DNA of 64,000 nucleotides from Crenobacter luteus (GTDB lineage: Bacteria > Pseudomonadota > Gammaproteobacteria > Burkholderiales > Chromobacteriaceae), in assembly GCF_004345725.1 (NCBI RefSeq), contig NZ_SLXG01000004.1, forward strand, positions 1-64,000. Direction: 5' to 3'. Shown one piece after another: positions 50,800 through 58,223 of this stretch (position 1 is the stretch's first letter; each line of letters starts with the position of its first letter). Made by a program: the position numbers and the translations under genes. Under the pieces are notes generated by a model. The model saw only the letters and a program-made list of their open reading frames with translations. It was not told the origin of the DNA and made no database searches.

Positions 50800-51825
50800 T
50801 CAGAGCACGACGGGTTCGGGCTCGATCAGCACCCCGTAGCGCTCGCGCACCGCGTCCTGCACCGTCGCGGCGAGCGCGCGGATTTGCTGGCCGCTCGCGC
50901 CGCCGTGGTTGACCAGCACCAGCGCCTGACGCTCGTGCACCGCCGCGTCGCCGACGCGATGTCCCTTGAGGCCGGCGTTGTCGATCAGCCAGCCGGCGGC
51001 GAGCTTCACGCGGCCGTCGCCGGCCGGGTAGTGCGGCAGGGTCGGGAAGCGTTCGAGCAGCAGGGCGGCGGCGGCGGCGTCGACCACCGGGTTCTTGAAG
51101 AAGCTGCCGGCGTTGCCGAGCCGCGCCGGGTCGGGCAGCTTGCTCTGGCGGATGCGGATCACCGCGTCGGCGACGTCGCGCGGCGTCGGCTCGGTCACGC
51201 CCATGCGCGAAAGTTCCCCGGCGATGTCGCCGTAGCCGGTTTTCAGCTGCGGCGTTTTCGACAGCCGGAAACGCACCGCGGTCACCAGCAGCCGGCCGGC
51301 CGCCTCGTGTTTGAACACGCTGTCGCGGTAGCCGAAGCGGCAGTCGGCGTTGGCGAGCGTCAGCGGGGCGCCGCCGTGGTGAAGGTCGGCGCAGACCACC
51401 TCGGTCAGCGCGTCCTTCACCTCGACGCCGTAGGCGCCGATGTTCTGGATCGGCGCGGCGCCGACGGTGCCGGGGATCAGGCTCAGGTTCTCGAGCCCGT
51501 ACCAGCCCTCGGCCAAGGTCCGTTGCACGAAGGGGTGCCAGGGCTCGCCGGCGGCCGCTTCGACGACGACCGAGGTTTCGTCCTCGGCGATCTTGCGCAC
51601 GCCCGAGAGCGCCAGCTTGACGACGAGGCCGGGGTAATCGCGCGTGAACAGCAGGTTGCTGCCGCCGCCGAGGAACAGCACCGGGCCTTCGCGGTACGGG
51701 GCGCTCGCGATGAGCGCCGGCAGGTCGGCGAGCTCGGACAGCGTGGTGAACCAGCGCGCGCTGACGGCGACGCCGAAGGTGTTGTGCGGCTTGAGCGGGG
51801 CGTGCTCGACGAAGGTGAGGCTCAT
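50800..51825 (-). CDS. murB: UDP-N-acetylenolpyruvoylglucosamine reductase (type I MurB)
   Basis: 341 residues. FAD-binding LFLGGGSNLLFTRDYPGLVV and IPGTVGAAPIQNIGAYGVE are diagnostic; NAGSFFKNP carries the catalytic Ser, and the last catalytic Glu is in GVLIEPEP. The YxxS-type long form (type I) is usual for proteobacteria. It makes UDP-MurNAc for peptidoglycan. It overlaps norM by 4 nt (ATGA), so the efflux and cell-wall genes are co-translated. AAGGA lies before the ATG. Confidence 0.96.
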   Translation of the reverse strand: MSLTFVEHAPLKPHNTFGVAVSARWFTTLSELADLPALIASAPYREGPVLFLGGGSNLLFTRDYPGLVVKLALSGVRKIAEDETSVVVEAAAGEPWHPFVQRTLAEGWYGLENLSLIPGTVGAAPIQNIGAYGVEVKDALTEVVCADLHHGGAPLTLANADCRFGYRDSVFKHEAAGRLLVTAVRFRLSKTPQLKTGYGDIAGELSRMGVTEPTPRDVADAVIRIRQSKLPDPARLGNAGSFFKNPVVDAAAAALLLERFPTLPHYPAGDGRVKLAAGWLIDNAGLKGHRVGDAAVHERQALVLVNHGGASGQQIRALAATVQDAVRERYGVLIEPEPVVL

Positions 51826-53222
51826 GCGTTTCCTTGAACGGTGTGGCGCGCCAGCCGGCGGCGGCTTTCGAAGGCGAGGTAGGCGACCAGGAGCGCGGCG
51901 GCGGCGATCAGGCTGACCACCAGCGCCGACCAGAAACCGTAGACGCCCATCGCCGGGGCCAGCCAGTCGGTCAGCCCGAGCGTGACGCCGAGGCCGAGGC
52001 CGACGCCCCAGAAGGTCAGCGTGTGGATCAGCATCGGCACCGCGGTCAGCTTGTAGCCGCGCAGCGCGCCGGAGGCGACCGTCTGCGTCGCGTCGACGAG
52101 CTGGAACACCGCCGAATAAACCAGGAGGCCCGCGCCGAGCGCGAGCACGCGCGCGTCGTCGCTGTAAAGGCCGATGATCTCGTGCCGCCAGCCCATCACG
52201 ACGGCCATCGTGATCAGCGCGCCGGCCAGCCCGACCAAGAGGCCGACGCCCGACACGAAGCGCGCGCGGCGCCAGTCGCCGGCGCCGCCGGCCTGGCCGA
52301 CGCGCACCGACACCGCGACCGCGAGGCTCTGCGGGATCATGTAGGCGATGCTCGACACGTTGAGCACCGCCTGGTGGCTGGCGACGACGACGGTGCCGAA
52401 GCGCGCGACCAGGAGCGCGATCAGCGAGAACAGGCTGACCTCGGTGAAGAAGGACAGGCCGATCGGCGCGCCGAGCTTGAAAAACTCGCGCAGGCGCGCG
52501 AAGTCGGGCGCGTCGAAACGGCGGAACAGGCCAAAGGGCGCAAAGTGCGGGTGGCGCGCGATATAGGCCCCCAGGAGCAGCGCGTTGATCCAGAACACGA
52601 TGCCGGTCGCCCAGCCGCAGCCGGCGCCGCCGAGCGCCGGCAGGCCGAACAGGCCGTGGATCAGCACGTAGTTGAGCGGCACGTTCAGCGCCAGGCAGAT
52701 CAGGCTCATGAACATGATGGGGCGCGGCCGGTTCAGGCTCGACGCGTAGGCGTGCAGCGCGCGGTGCGTCATCGCGGCGGGCATGCCGAGCGCGGCGCCG
52801 ACGATGTAGAGGTCGACCATCGCGGTCACATGCGCCGGCAGCGGCAGCCAGGCGGTCAGCACAGGCCGCGTCGCGAGCATGGCCGCCATGCCGGCCAAGC
52901 CGAGCAGGAAGCCGAACCACAGCCCCTGGCGGCCGGTCGCGCCGATCTGCTCGACCCGGCCTGCGCCCAGGAGGTGCGACAGGATGGGGTTGAGCGCGCT
53001 GACCACGCCCATCAGCGTGACGTAGGCCATGATGAACACGCTGGCGCCGAGCGAGACGGCGGCCAGGTCGTCGGTGCCGACGGCGCCGGCCATCACCATG
53101 TCGACGAAGCCGGTGGCGACCTGCGCGATCTGCGCGATCATCATCGGCAGCGCGAGGCGGATCAGCGAGCCGGCTTCGCGCGCGATGTCGCGGCGCGGGG
53201 TGCGGTGCAGTTCGAACAGCAT
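51822..53222 (-). CDS. norM: MATE-family multidrug efflux pump (NorM type)
   Basis: 466 residues, 12 membrane helices in two pseudo-symmetric halves. It has the MATE landmarks LALPMMIAQIAQVATGFVDM (with the conserved Gln and Asp), SALNPILSHLLGAG and the second-half SHQAVLNVSSIAYMIPQSLA and VSVRVGQAGGAGD. NorM exports cationic drugs and dyes in exchange for sodium or protons. First gene of the norM-murB pair. 131 nt upstream lies the riboswitch-preceded small ORF on the same strand, with no terminator seen between. Confidence 0.93.
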   Translation of the reverse strand: MLFELHRTPRRDIAREAGSLIRLALPMMIAQIAQVATGFVDMVMAGAVGTDDLAAVSLGASVFIMAYVTLMGVVSALNPILSHLLGAGRVEQIGATGRQGLWFGFLLGLAGMAAMLATRPVLTAWLPLPAHVTAMVDLYIVGAALGMPAAMTHRALHAYASSLNRPRPIMFMSLICLALNVPLNYVLIHGLFGLPALGGAGCGWATGIVFWINALLLGAYIARHPHFAPFGLFRRFDAPDFARLREFFKLGAPIGLSFFTEVSLFSLIALLVARFGTVVVASHQAVLNVSSIAYMIPQSLAVAVSVRVGQAGGAGDWRRARFVSGVGLLVGLAGALITMAVVMGWRHEIIGLYSDDARVLALGAGLLVYSAVFQLVDATQTVASGALRGYKLTAVPMLIHTLTFWGVGLGLGVTLGLTDWLAPAMGVYGFWSALVVSLIAAAALLVAYLAFESRRRLARHTVQGNA

Positions 53223-53353
53223 AGGGTTCCGTGCGGGCGGCGCGGGTGGCGCCGCGTAGGTTGGCCGGGCGGGCCGTCGCACGGGATAAGGGCGGCGGCC
53301 GCTAAGCGGCGATTATAGCGCGCTTCGCGGCCAGGCCGCGCCGCCGGGGGCGC

Positions 53354-53659
53354 TCAGTCGATGTGCGTCTGGCGCACCGCGCGGCGGGCGCGCAGGTCGC
53401 AGTCGATCAGCAGCGTCGCGCCGTGCGCGGCGTTGAGCGCCAGCGCATCGGCCAGGCCCAGTCCGTCGACGCGCACCGCATCGGCGGCGCGTTCGACCGC
53501 GTGCCCGAGGCGCTCGGCGTGCGCGGCCAGCGCCGCGAGCGCGTCATGGGCGTCGCGGCCGGCGGCGCGCGCCGTCAGCGAACCGGTGAGCGCGAGGTTG
53601 GCCGAGGCGGGGGTCGGGGCGGAAAAGTCGGTATAGCGGTCGGACTGGCAGTCGTACAT
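53354..53659 (-). CDS. small protein of unknown function behind two SAM-II-like riboswitches
   Basis: 101 residues from the ATG at 53659, which has AGGAG 7 nt before it; a longer in-frame start at 53692 lacks an SD. The protein opens MYDCQSDRYTDF, continues with an Ala-rich helical region (DALAALAAHAERLGHAVERA) and ends GATLLIDCDLRARRAVRQTH-ID. I do not recognise it. No signal peptide, no membrane segment, two Cys (positions 4 and 88). It is not MetX, MetA, MetY or any usual SAM-II client. It is oriented with the riboswitches, and norM follows 131 nt later. One copy of the repeated word lies inside it (53597). Confidence 0.6.
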   Translation of the reverse strand: MYDCQSDRYTDFSAPTPASANLALTGSLTARAAGRDAHDALAALAAHAERLGHAVERAADAVRVDGLGLADALALNAAHGATLLIDCDLRARRAVRQTHID

Positions 53660-53709
53660 GGCAAGGCTCCTGAAGCGTGGTGAACGGTTCATCGCCCGAC
53701 CCGGCGGGC

Positions 53710-53766
53710 GACGCTTTAGCAGATTGGGAATCGGCGCTCTGCAAGTTGTCGATTAAATCGGCGCCG
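53710..53766 (-). promoter_or_regulatory. SAM-II-like riboswitch, proximal copy (B)
   Basis: Minus strand: P1 GGCGC (53765-53761) pairs with GCGCC (53737-53733). Loop GATTTAA and the conserved ACTTGCAG precede the P1 return, then GATTCCCAATC and GCTAAAG. GATT of loop 1 can pair with AATC (53725-53722) to make the pseudoknot. This matches the SAM-II layout (GATTT, CTTGC, GCTAAA) although the middle differs from the usual GTTAAAA. A hairpin (53711-53705 with 53698-53692) follows, then the SD about 40 nt on. Could also be a SAM-V-like relative. Confidence 0.65.
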
Positions 53767-53800
53767 TCGTGCGAGGGAGGCCGCGCGGGCCGTCCAAAAC

Positions 53801-53836
53801 GAAAAACCCGCGCAAGCCACAAGCTCGAGCGGGTTT
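53801..53836 (-). terminator. intrinsic terminator directly after SAM-II aptamer A
   Basis: AAACCCGC (53836-53829) pairs with GCGGGTTT (53811-53804) and runs into TTTTT on the minus strand. It begins about 10 nt after the GCTAAAG of aptamer A and is the natural expression platform for transcriptional control. Confidence 0.8.
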
Positions 53837-53844
53837 CTCCCTCG

Positions 53845-53900
53845 ACACTTTAGCTGGCATTTGTAACGCGCCCGCAAGCAGTCCCAAATCGGCGCGAGGT
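53845..53900 (-). promoter_or_regulatory. SAM-II riboswitch, distal copy (A)
   Basis: Minus strand: P1 CGCGCC (53896-53891) pairs perfectly with GGCGCG (53872-53867). Between them are GATTTGGGA and CTGCTTGC. After P1 come TTACAAATGCC and GCTAAAG (53854-53848). ATTTG of loop 1 pairs with CAAAT to form the pseudoknot. These elements agree in order and spacing with the SAM-II (metA/SAM-alpha) riboswitch. It starts only 19 nt after the exonuclease stop and is followed at once by a terminator. Confidence 0.8.
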
Positions 53901-53918
53901 TTGAATCTACCGGCGACC

Positions 53919-54641
53919 TCAGCGCCGGTCAAGCGGCCAGCCGTCGGCGAGCGCGCGCCAGCGCGGCGCGGCGGCGTCGAGTGCGTCGCGCACCGCGGAT
54001 TGCGCGGCGTGGTGCGCGGCGTCCGTCAGGCGGCCGGCGAGCCGTTCTAGGCGCAGCGCCAGGAGGTGGGTGGCGAGTGCGGCCGATTCGCACTGCGCGC
54101 GGACCGCGTCGAGGCGGCCGGCGTCGACGGCGTCGCGCACCGCGAGCGGGCCGAGGCGTTCGGCGGCCGGCAGCCCGCACAGGCGCGCGATGTCGACGAG
54201 CGCCGGCGCGTCGCCGTCCGGCGCGACGCGGTTGGCGAGGTCGTCGGCGCGGCCGTCGGCCCAGAAGCGCGGCGCGACCAGACCGTGCGCGAGCGCGCGG
54301 CTGCGCACGGCGGCCAGCTGCGCGTTGCCCCGCCAGCCGACCAGGCGCGGCGCGCGCGCCTCGACGAGTTCGAGCAGGCCGGCGATCGTGGCCGCCTCGT
54401 CCGCCTCGGGCGCGCCGAAGCTGTAGAGGGAAACGCCCGAGGCGTCGTGCAGCACGGCGGCGATCGCCACCACCCGCTGCAGGTGGGGCGCGACGAAGCC
54501 CTGGCCGGTTTCGGCGCGGCGGCGCTGTAGCGCGTACTCGACGACGTTGTAGTCGGTGATGGTGTGGTCGAAACCGGTCAGCAGGCGGATGCCGGCAACG
54601 TCGGGCACGGTTTCGATGTCGAAGCTGAGGATGGGCGTCAC
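53919..54641 (-). CDS. predicted 3'-5' exonuclease (PolB-like exo2 family)
   Basis: 240 residues from a GTG at 54641 (MTPILSFDIETVPDVAG). The SFDIETVP exo I motif with its Asp and Glu, LVGWRGN as exo II, and the late LVDIARLCG segment fit the predicted 3'-5' exonuclease family related to the DNA polymerase B proofreading domain. A longer in-frame ATG at 54899 would add an unrelated Arg-rich stretch. SD is poor. It lies divergent to the 2-oxoacid dehydrogenase genes. Its 3' end leads straight into the SAM-II region, so its transcript would pass through the first riboswitch. Confidence 0.82.
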   Translation of the reverse strand: MTPILSFDIETVPDVAGIRLLTGFDHTITDYNVVEYALQRRRAETGQGFVAPHLQRVVAIAAVLHDASGVSLYSFGAPEADEAATIAGLLELVEARAPRLVGWRGNAQLAAVRSRALAHGLVAPRFWADGRADDLANRVAPDGDAPALVDIARLCGLPAAERLGPLAVRDAVDAGRLDAVRAQCESAALATHLLALRLERLAGRLTDAAHHAAQSAVRDALDAAAPRWRALADGWPLDRR

Positions 54642-54883
54642 GATGCGGGAGGCGGGGGTTGTCGAAGCCGGATTGTAGGCGCCGCTCGCCGTGCCGGGCA
54701 ATCGCGGCGGCTGTTGCGATGCGTCAAGGCTCGTCCTTGCCGCAACGGCGCCGGGCGCTACTATGCTGAGGGTATCCCACCTGCCCGGGTAGGCGATCAA
54801 GACGGCATGCGGGCGATCCTCGCGGCCGGACAAGCGCCGGGCCAAACCGGCCGGCAAGACGGCTTCTGTCAAGGAGAAGGCAG

Positions 54884-55957
54884 ATGAAAACCGCGGCACA
54901 GTTTTCCGTTTCCTACCACCAGTTTCTGAACGCCAAGGGGGCGTTGGCCGAGCCGCCGCCGGGGCTCGACCTGCCGGCCCTGGTGCCGGTCTACCGCACC
55001 ATGGCTTTCACGCGCGCCTTCGACGCGCGCGCGGTCGCGCTGCAGCGTACCGGCCAGTTGCGCACCTTCCCGTCCTCGCTCGGCGAGGAGGCCGCCACCG
55101 TCGGGCTCGCCAGCGTGATGCGGCCCGACGACGTGCTGCTGCCGACCTACCGCGAGACCGGCGCCTTCCTGTGGCGCGGCGTCACGCCGGTCGAAATCTT
55201 CCTCTACTGGGCCGGCGACGAGCGCGGCAGCGCCATCGCCGGGCCGCGCGGCGACTTTCCGATCTCGGTGCCGATCGCCAGCCACTGCGGCCACGCGACC
55301 GGCGTCGCCGCCGCCTTCCAGTACCGCAAGGAGGCGCGCGTCGCCGTCTGCGTGCTCGGCGACGGCGCGACTTCCAAGGGCGATTTCTACGAAGCGGTCA
55401 ACCTCGCCGGCGTCTGGCGGCTGCCGGCGGTGTTCGTCGTCATCAACAACCGCTGGGCGATCTCGGTGCCGGCGGCGCGACAGACCGCCTGCGCGACCTT
55501 CGCGCAGAAGGCGATCGCCGGCGGCGTGCCCGGCGTGCAGGCCGACGGCAACGACGCGGTCGCGGTGCGCCACGTGGTCGGCCAGGCGCTCGAGCGCGCG
55601 CGCAGCGGCGAGGGGCCGACGGTGGTCGAATTGCTCAGCTACCGGCTCACCGACCACACCACCGCCGACGACGCGCGCCGCTACCGCAGCGCCGACGAGG
55701 TCAGCGCCGCCTGGGCCGAGGAGCCGCTGGTGCGGCTGCGCGCGCTGTTGGCGCGCGAGGGCCTGTGGACCAAGGCCGACGAGGAGGCGTTGATCGCCGA
55801 CAACCAGGCGCGGCTGGAGGCCGCCGTCGCCGACTACCTGGCGACGCCGCCGCAGCCGCTGACCAGCATGGTCGATTATCTGTACGCCGAACTGCCGGCC
55901 GAACTAGTCGCGCAGCGCGCCGAGCTCGCCGCGCGCGAAGGAGGGCATCATGGCTGA
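54884..55957 (+). CDS. pdhA: 2-oxoacid (pyruvate or branched-chain) dehydrogenase E1 component, alpha subunit
   Basis: 357 residues, thiamine-diphosphate E1 alpha of the heterotetrameric type. The ThDP motif GDGATSKGDFYEAVNLAGVW ends in the NNRWAISVP segment (GDG to NN, about 30 residues), and the RTGQLRTFPSSLGEEAATVG opening and the HTTADDARRYRS phosphorylation-loop region are typical. AAGGAG precedes the ATG. The start of pdhB overlaps by 8 nt. Pyruvate and branched-chain oxoacids are hard to tell apart; I keep pyruvate as first guess. Confidence 0.9.
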   Translation: MKTAAQFSVSYHQFLNAKGALAEPPPGLDLPALVPVYRTMAFTRAFDARAVALQRTGQLRTFPSSLGEEAATVGLASVMRPDDVLLPTYRETGAFLWRGVTPVEIFLYWAGDERGSAIAGPRGDFPISVPIASHCGHATGVAAAFQYRKEARVAVCVLGDGATSKGDFYEAVNLAGVWRLPAVFVVINNRWAISVPAARQTACATFAQKAIAGGVPGVQADGNDAVAVRHVVGQALERARSGEGPTVVELLSYRLTDHTTADDARRYRSADEVSAAWAEEPLVRLRALLAREGLWTKADEEALIADNQARLEAAVADYLATPPQPLTSMVDYLYAELPAELVAQRAELAAREGGHHG

Positions 55958-56930
55958 TCTGACCCTGATCGAGGCGGTCAACCTCGCGCTGGCCCGCGCC
56001 CTCGAAGACGACCCCGACGTGGTGCTGATCGGCCAGGACATCGGCGTCAACGGCGGCGTGTTCCGCGCCACCGGCGGCCTCGCCGCGCGTTTCGGCGAGG
56101 AGCGCGTGCGCGACACGCCGCTCGCCGAAACGGTGATCGCCGCCAGCGCGGTCGGCATGGCCGTCGAGGGCATGAAGCCGGTCGCCGAGATCCAGTTCGC
56201 CGGCTTCATGTATTCCTGTTTCGACCAGCTGATCAACCACGCCGGCCGGCTGCGCACCCGCACGCGCGGCCGACTGACTTGCCCGATGGTGCTGCGCACG
56301 CCGGTCGGCGGCGGCATCCACGCGCCGGAGCATCATTCGGAAAGCCCGGAAGGCTGGCTGGCGCACATCCCCGGCATCAAGGTGGTCACGCCGTCGACGC
56401 CGGCGGCAGCCTACGGCCTCTTGCTCGCGGCGATCCGCGACCCGGATCCGGTGGTGTTTCTCGAGCCGACGCGGCTGTACCGGATGCTGAAGGAGCCGGT
56501 CGCCGACGACGGCGCCGCGCTGCCGCTCGGGCGCGCCTTCGTGCGTCGCGAGGGCGCGGACATCACGCTAGTCAGTTGGGGGGCGACGCTGGTCGAGGTG
56601 GGGCAGGCGGCGCAGACGTTGGCCGAACGGGGCGTGTCGGCCGAGGTGGTCGACGTCGCGACCCTGAGGCCGCTCGACTCGGCCACCCTCCTCGCGTCGG
56701 TGAGCAAGACCGGACGCTGCCTGATCGTGCACGAGGCGCCGCGGCTGTTCGGCGCCGGCGCCGAGATCGCCGCGCAGGTCGCGAGCGAGGCGCTGATGAG
56801 CCTCGTCGCGCCGGTCGGTCGCCTCGCCGGCTACGATACGGTGATGCCGCTGGCGCGGCTCGAAGACGATTATCTGCCGTCGGCGGCGCGCATCGTCGCG
56901 GCGGCCGAGGCGCTGATGGCCTATCGCTGA
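55950..56930 (+). CDS. pdhB: 2-oxoacid dehydrogenase E1 component, beta subunit
   Basis: 326 residues, transketolase-like E1 beta. Recognisable are VVLIGQDIGVNGGVFRATGG, DTPLAETVIAASAVGMAVEG, GGGIHAPEHHSESPEGWLAH and the C-terminal LRPLDSATLLASVSKTGR domain. It forms the active site with PdhA. It overlaps pdhA and lies 33 nt before the E2 gene. Confidence 0.93.
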   Translation: MADLTLIEAVNLALARALEDDPDVVLIGQDIGVNGGVFRATGGLAARFGEERVRDTPLAETVIAASAVGMAVEGMKPVAEIQFAGFMYSCFDQLINHAGRLRTRTRGRLTCPMVLRTPVGGGIHAPEHHSESPEGWLAHIPGIKVVTPSTPAAAYGLLLAAIRDPDPVVFLEPTRLYRMLKEPVADDGAALPLGRAFVRREGADITLVSWGATLVEVGQAAQTLAERGVSAEVVDVATLRPLDSATLLASVSKTGRCLIVHEAPRLFGAGAEIAAQVASEALMSLVAPVGRLAGYDTVMPLARLEDDYLPSAARIVAAAEALMAYR

Positions 56931-56963
56931 GGCCCGCGCGCCGTTCGCAGGAAGGGGGATGCC

Positions 56964-58082
56964 ATGAAAACCTTCACGCTGCCCGATCTGGGCGAAGGCT
57001 TGGCCGAGGCGGAAATCGTCGCCTGGCAGGTCGGCGAGGGCGACAAGGTGGTGCTCGACCAGCCGCTGCTGTCGGTCGAGACCGCCAAGGCCATCGTCGA
57101 CGTGCCGGCGCCGTTCGCCGGCAAGGTGGTGAAACTGTACGCCAGGGTCGGCGACATCGTGCCGCTCGGCGGCGCGCTGGTCGATATCGACGACGGCGCG
57201 CCCGACGACACGGGGACGGTGGTCGGCGACAGCCACGTCGCCGCGACGCCGGCCAAGGACAAGCCCTCGGCCAACGTCGCGCCGGCGGGCAAGCCCGCGC
57301 CGGTCGCCGTGCGCGCGGCGCCTGCGGTGCGCGCGCTGGCGTCGCGGCTCGGCGTCGAGCTCGCCACGCTCGCCGGCAGCGGGCCGGACGGCGCGATCAC
57401 CAGCGCCGACGTCGAAGCCGCCGCGCGCCACGGCGCGCCAGCCGCGCCCGAAGCGCAGGCGCTGCGCGGCCCGCGCCGCGCGATGGCGCAGAACATGGCG
57501 ATCTCGCACGCCGAGGTGGTGCCGGTGCTGCTGGTCGACGACGCCGACATCCACGCCTGGCCCAAGGGCGAGGACGCGACCTGGCGGCTGATGCGCGCGA
57601 TGGTCGCCGCCTGTCGCGCGGTGCCGGCGCTCAACGCCTGGTTCGACGGCAAGGCGCTCGCGCGCCGTGTGTTCGAGCACGTCGACATCGGCATCGCGCT
57701 CGACACCGAGGAGGCGCTGTTCGTGCCGGTGATCCGCCACGCGGAAAGACTCGACCGCGCGCGTTGCCGCGCCGAGCTGAACGCGCTCAAGGACAGGGTG
57801 AGGGCGCGCTCGCTCGCGCCGGCACAGCTCAAGGGCCACACGATCACGCTGTCCAACTTCGGCATGTTCGCCGGCCGCTACGCGAGCCCGGTCGTGATGC
57901 CGCCGACGGTCGCCATCGTCGGCGCCGGCCGCGCCAGGCTCGAACCGGTCGCGGTGGGCGACGCGATCGGCTTGCACCGGCGCTTGCCGATCTCGATCAC
58001 CTTCGACCATCGCGCCTGCACCGGCGCCGAGGCGGCGCGCTTCCTGGCGGCGCTGCTGGCCGACCTCGAGCTCGCCGAATAA
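56964..58082 (+). CDS. pdhC: 2-oxoacid dehydrogenase E2 (dihydrolipoyl acyltransferase)
   Basis: 372 residues. One N-terminal lipoyl domain (lipoyl Lys in ETAKAIVDV, about 43), an Ala/Pro linker, a peripheral-subunit-binding domain (VRALASRLGVELATLAGSGP, then DG) and the catalytic domain. The catalytic motif reads FDHRACTGAEAARF: His is present, but the usual Asp of DHRxxDG is Thr. E2 transfers the acyl group to CoA. No E3 (lpd) follows, so the complex must use an E3 from elsewhere. Confidence 0.92.
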   Translation: MKTFTLPDLGEGLAEAEIVAWQVGEGDKVVLDQPLLSVETAKAIVDVPAPFAGKVVKLYARVGDIVPLGGALVDIDDGAPDDTGTVVGDSHVAATPAKDKPSANVAPAGKPAPVAVRAAPAVRALASRLGVELATLAGSGPDGAITSADVEAAARHGAPAAPEAQALRGPRRAMAQNMAISHAEVVPVLLVDDADIHAWPKGEDATWRLMRAMVAACRAVPALNAWFDGKALARRVFEHVDIGIALDTEEALFVPVIRHAERLDRARCRAELNALKDRVRARSLAPAQLKGHTITLSNFGMFAGRYASPVVMPPTVAIVGAGRARLEPVAVGDAIGLHRRLPISITFDHRACTGAEAARFLAALLADLELAE

Positions 58083-58103
58083 GCGCGATGGTGGCGGGGA
58101 GGG

Positions 58104-58136
58104 GCGCCGGGGGCTGGGCCTCCGGCCGGCGCTTTT
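58104..58136 (+). terminator. probable terminator of pdhABC
   Basis: A 7-bp G+C stem (58104-58110 with 58126-58132), 15-nt loop, TTTT, 21 nt after the E2 stop. Directly downstream the pcnB -10 TATAAT lies at 58167-58172. Confidence 0.65.
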
Positions 58137-58223
58137 GGCCGCCTGTATTTGCCGGGGCGTTCCCGCTATAATCGGCGCCTTGCAAATCTTCTTGCGATCC
58201 CTCCCTTTCAAGCCAACCCTCAC

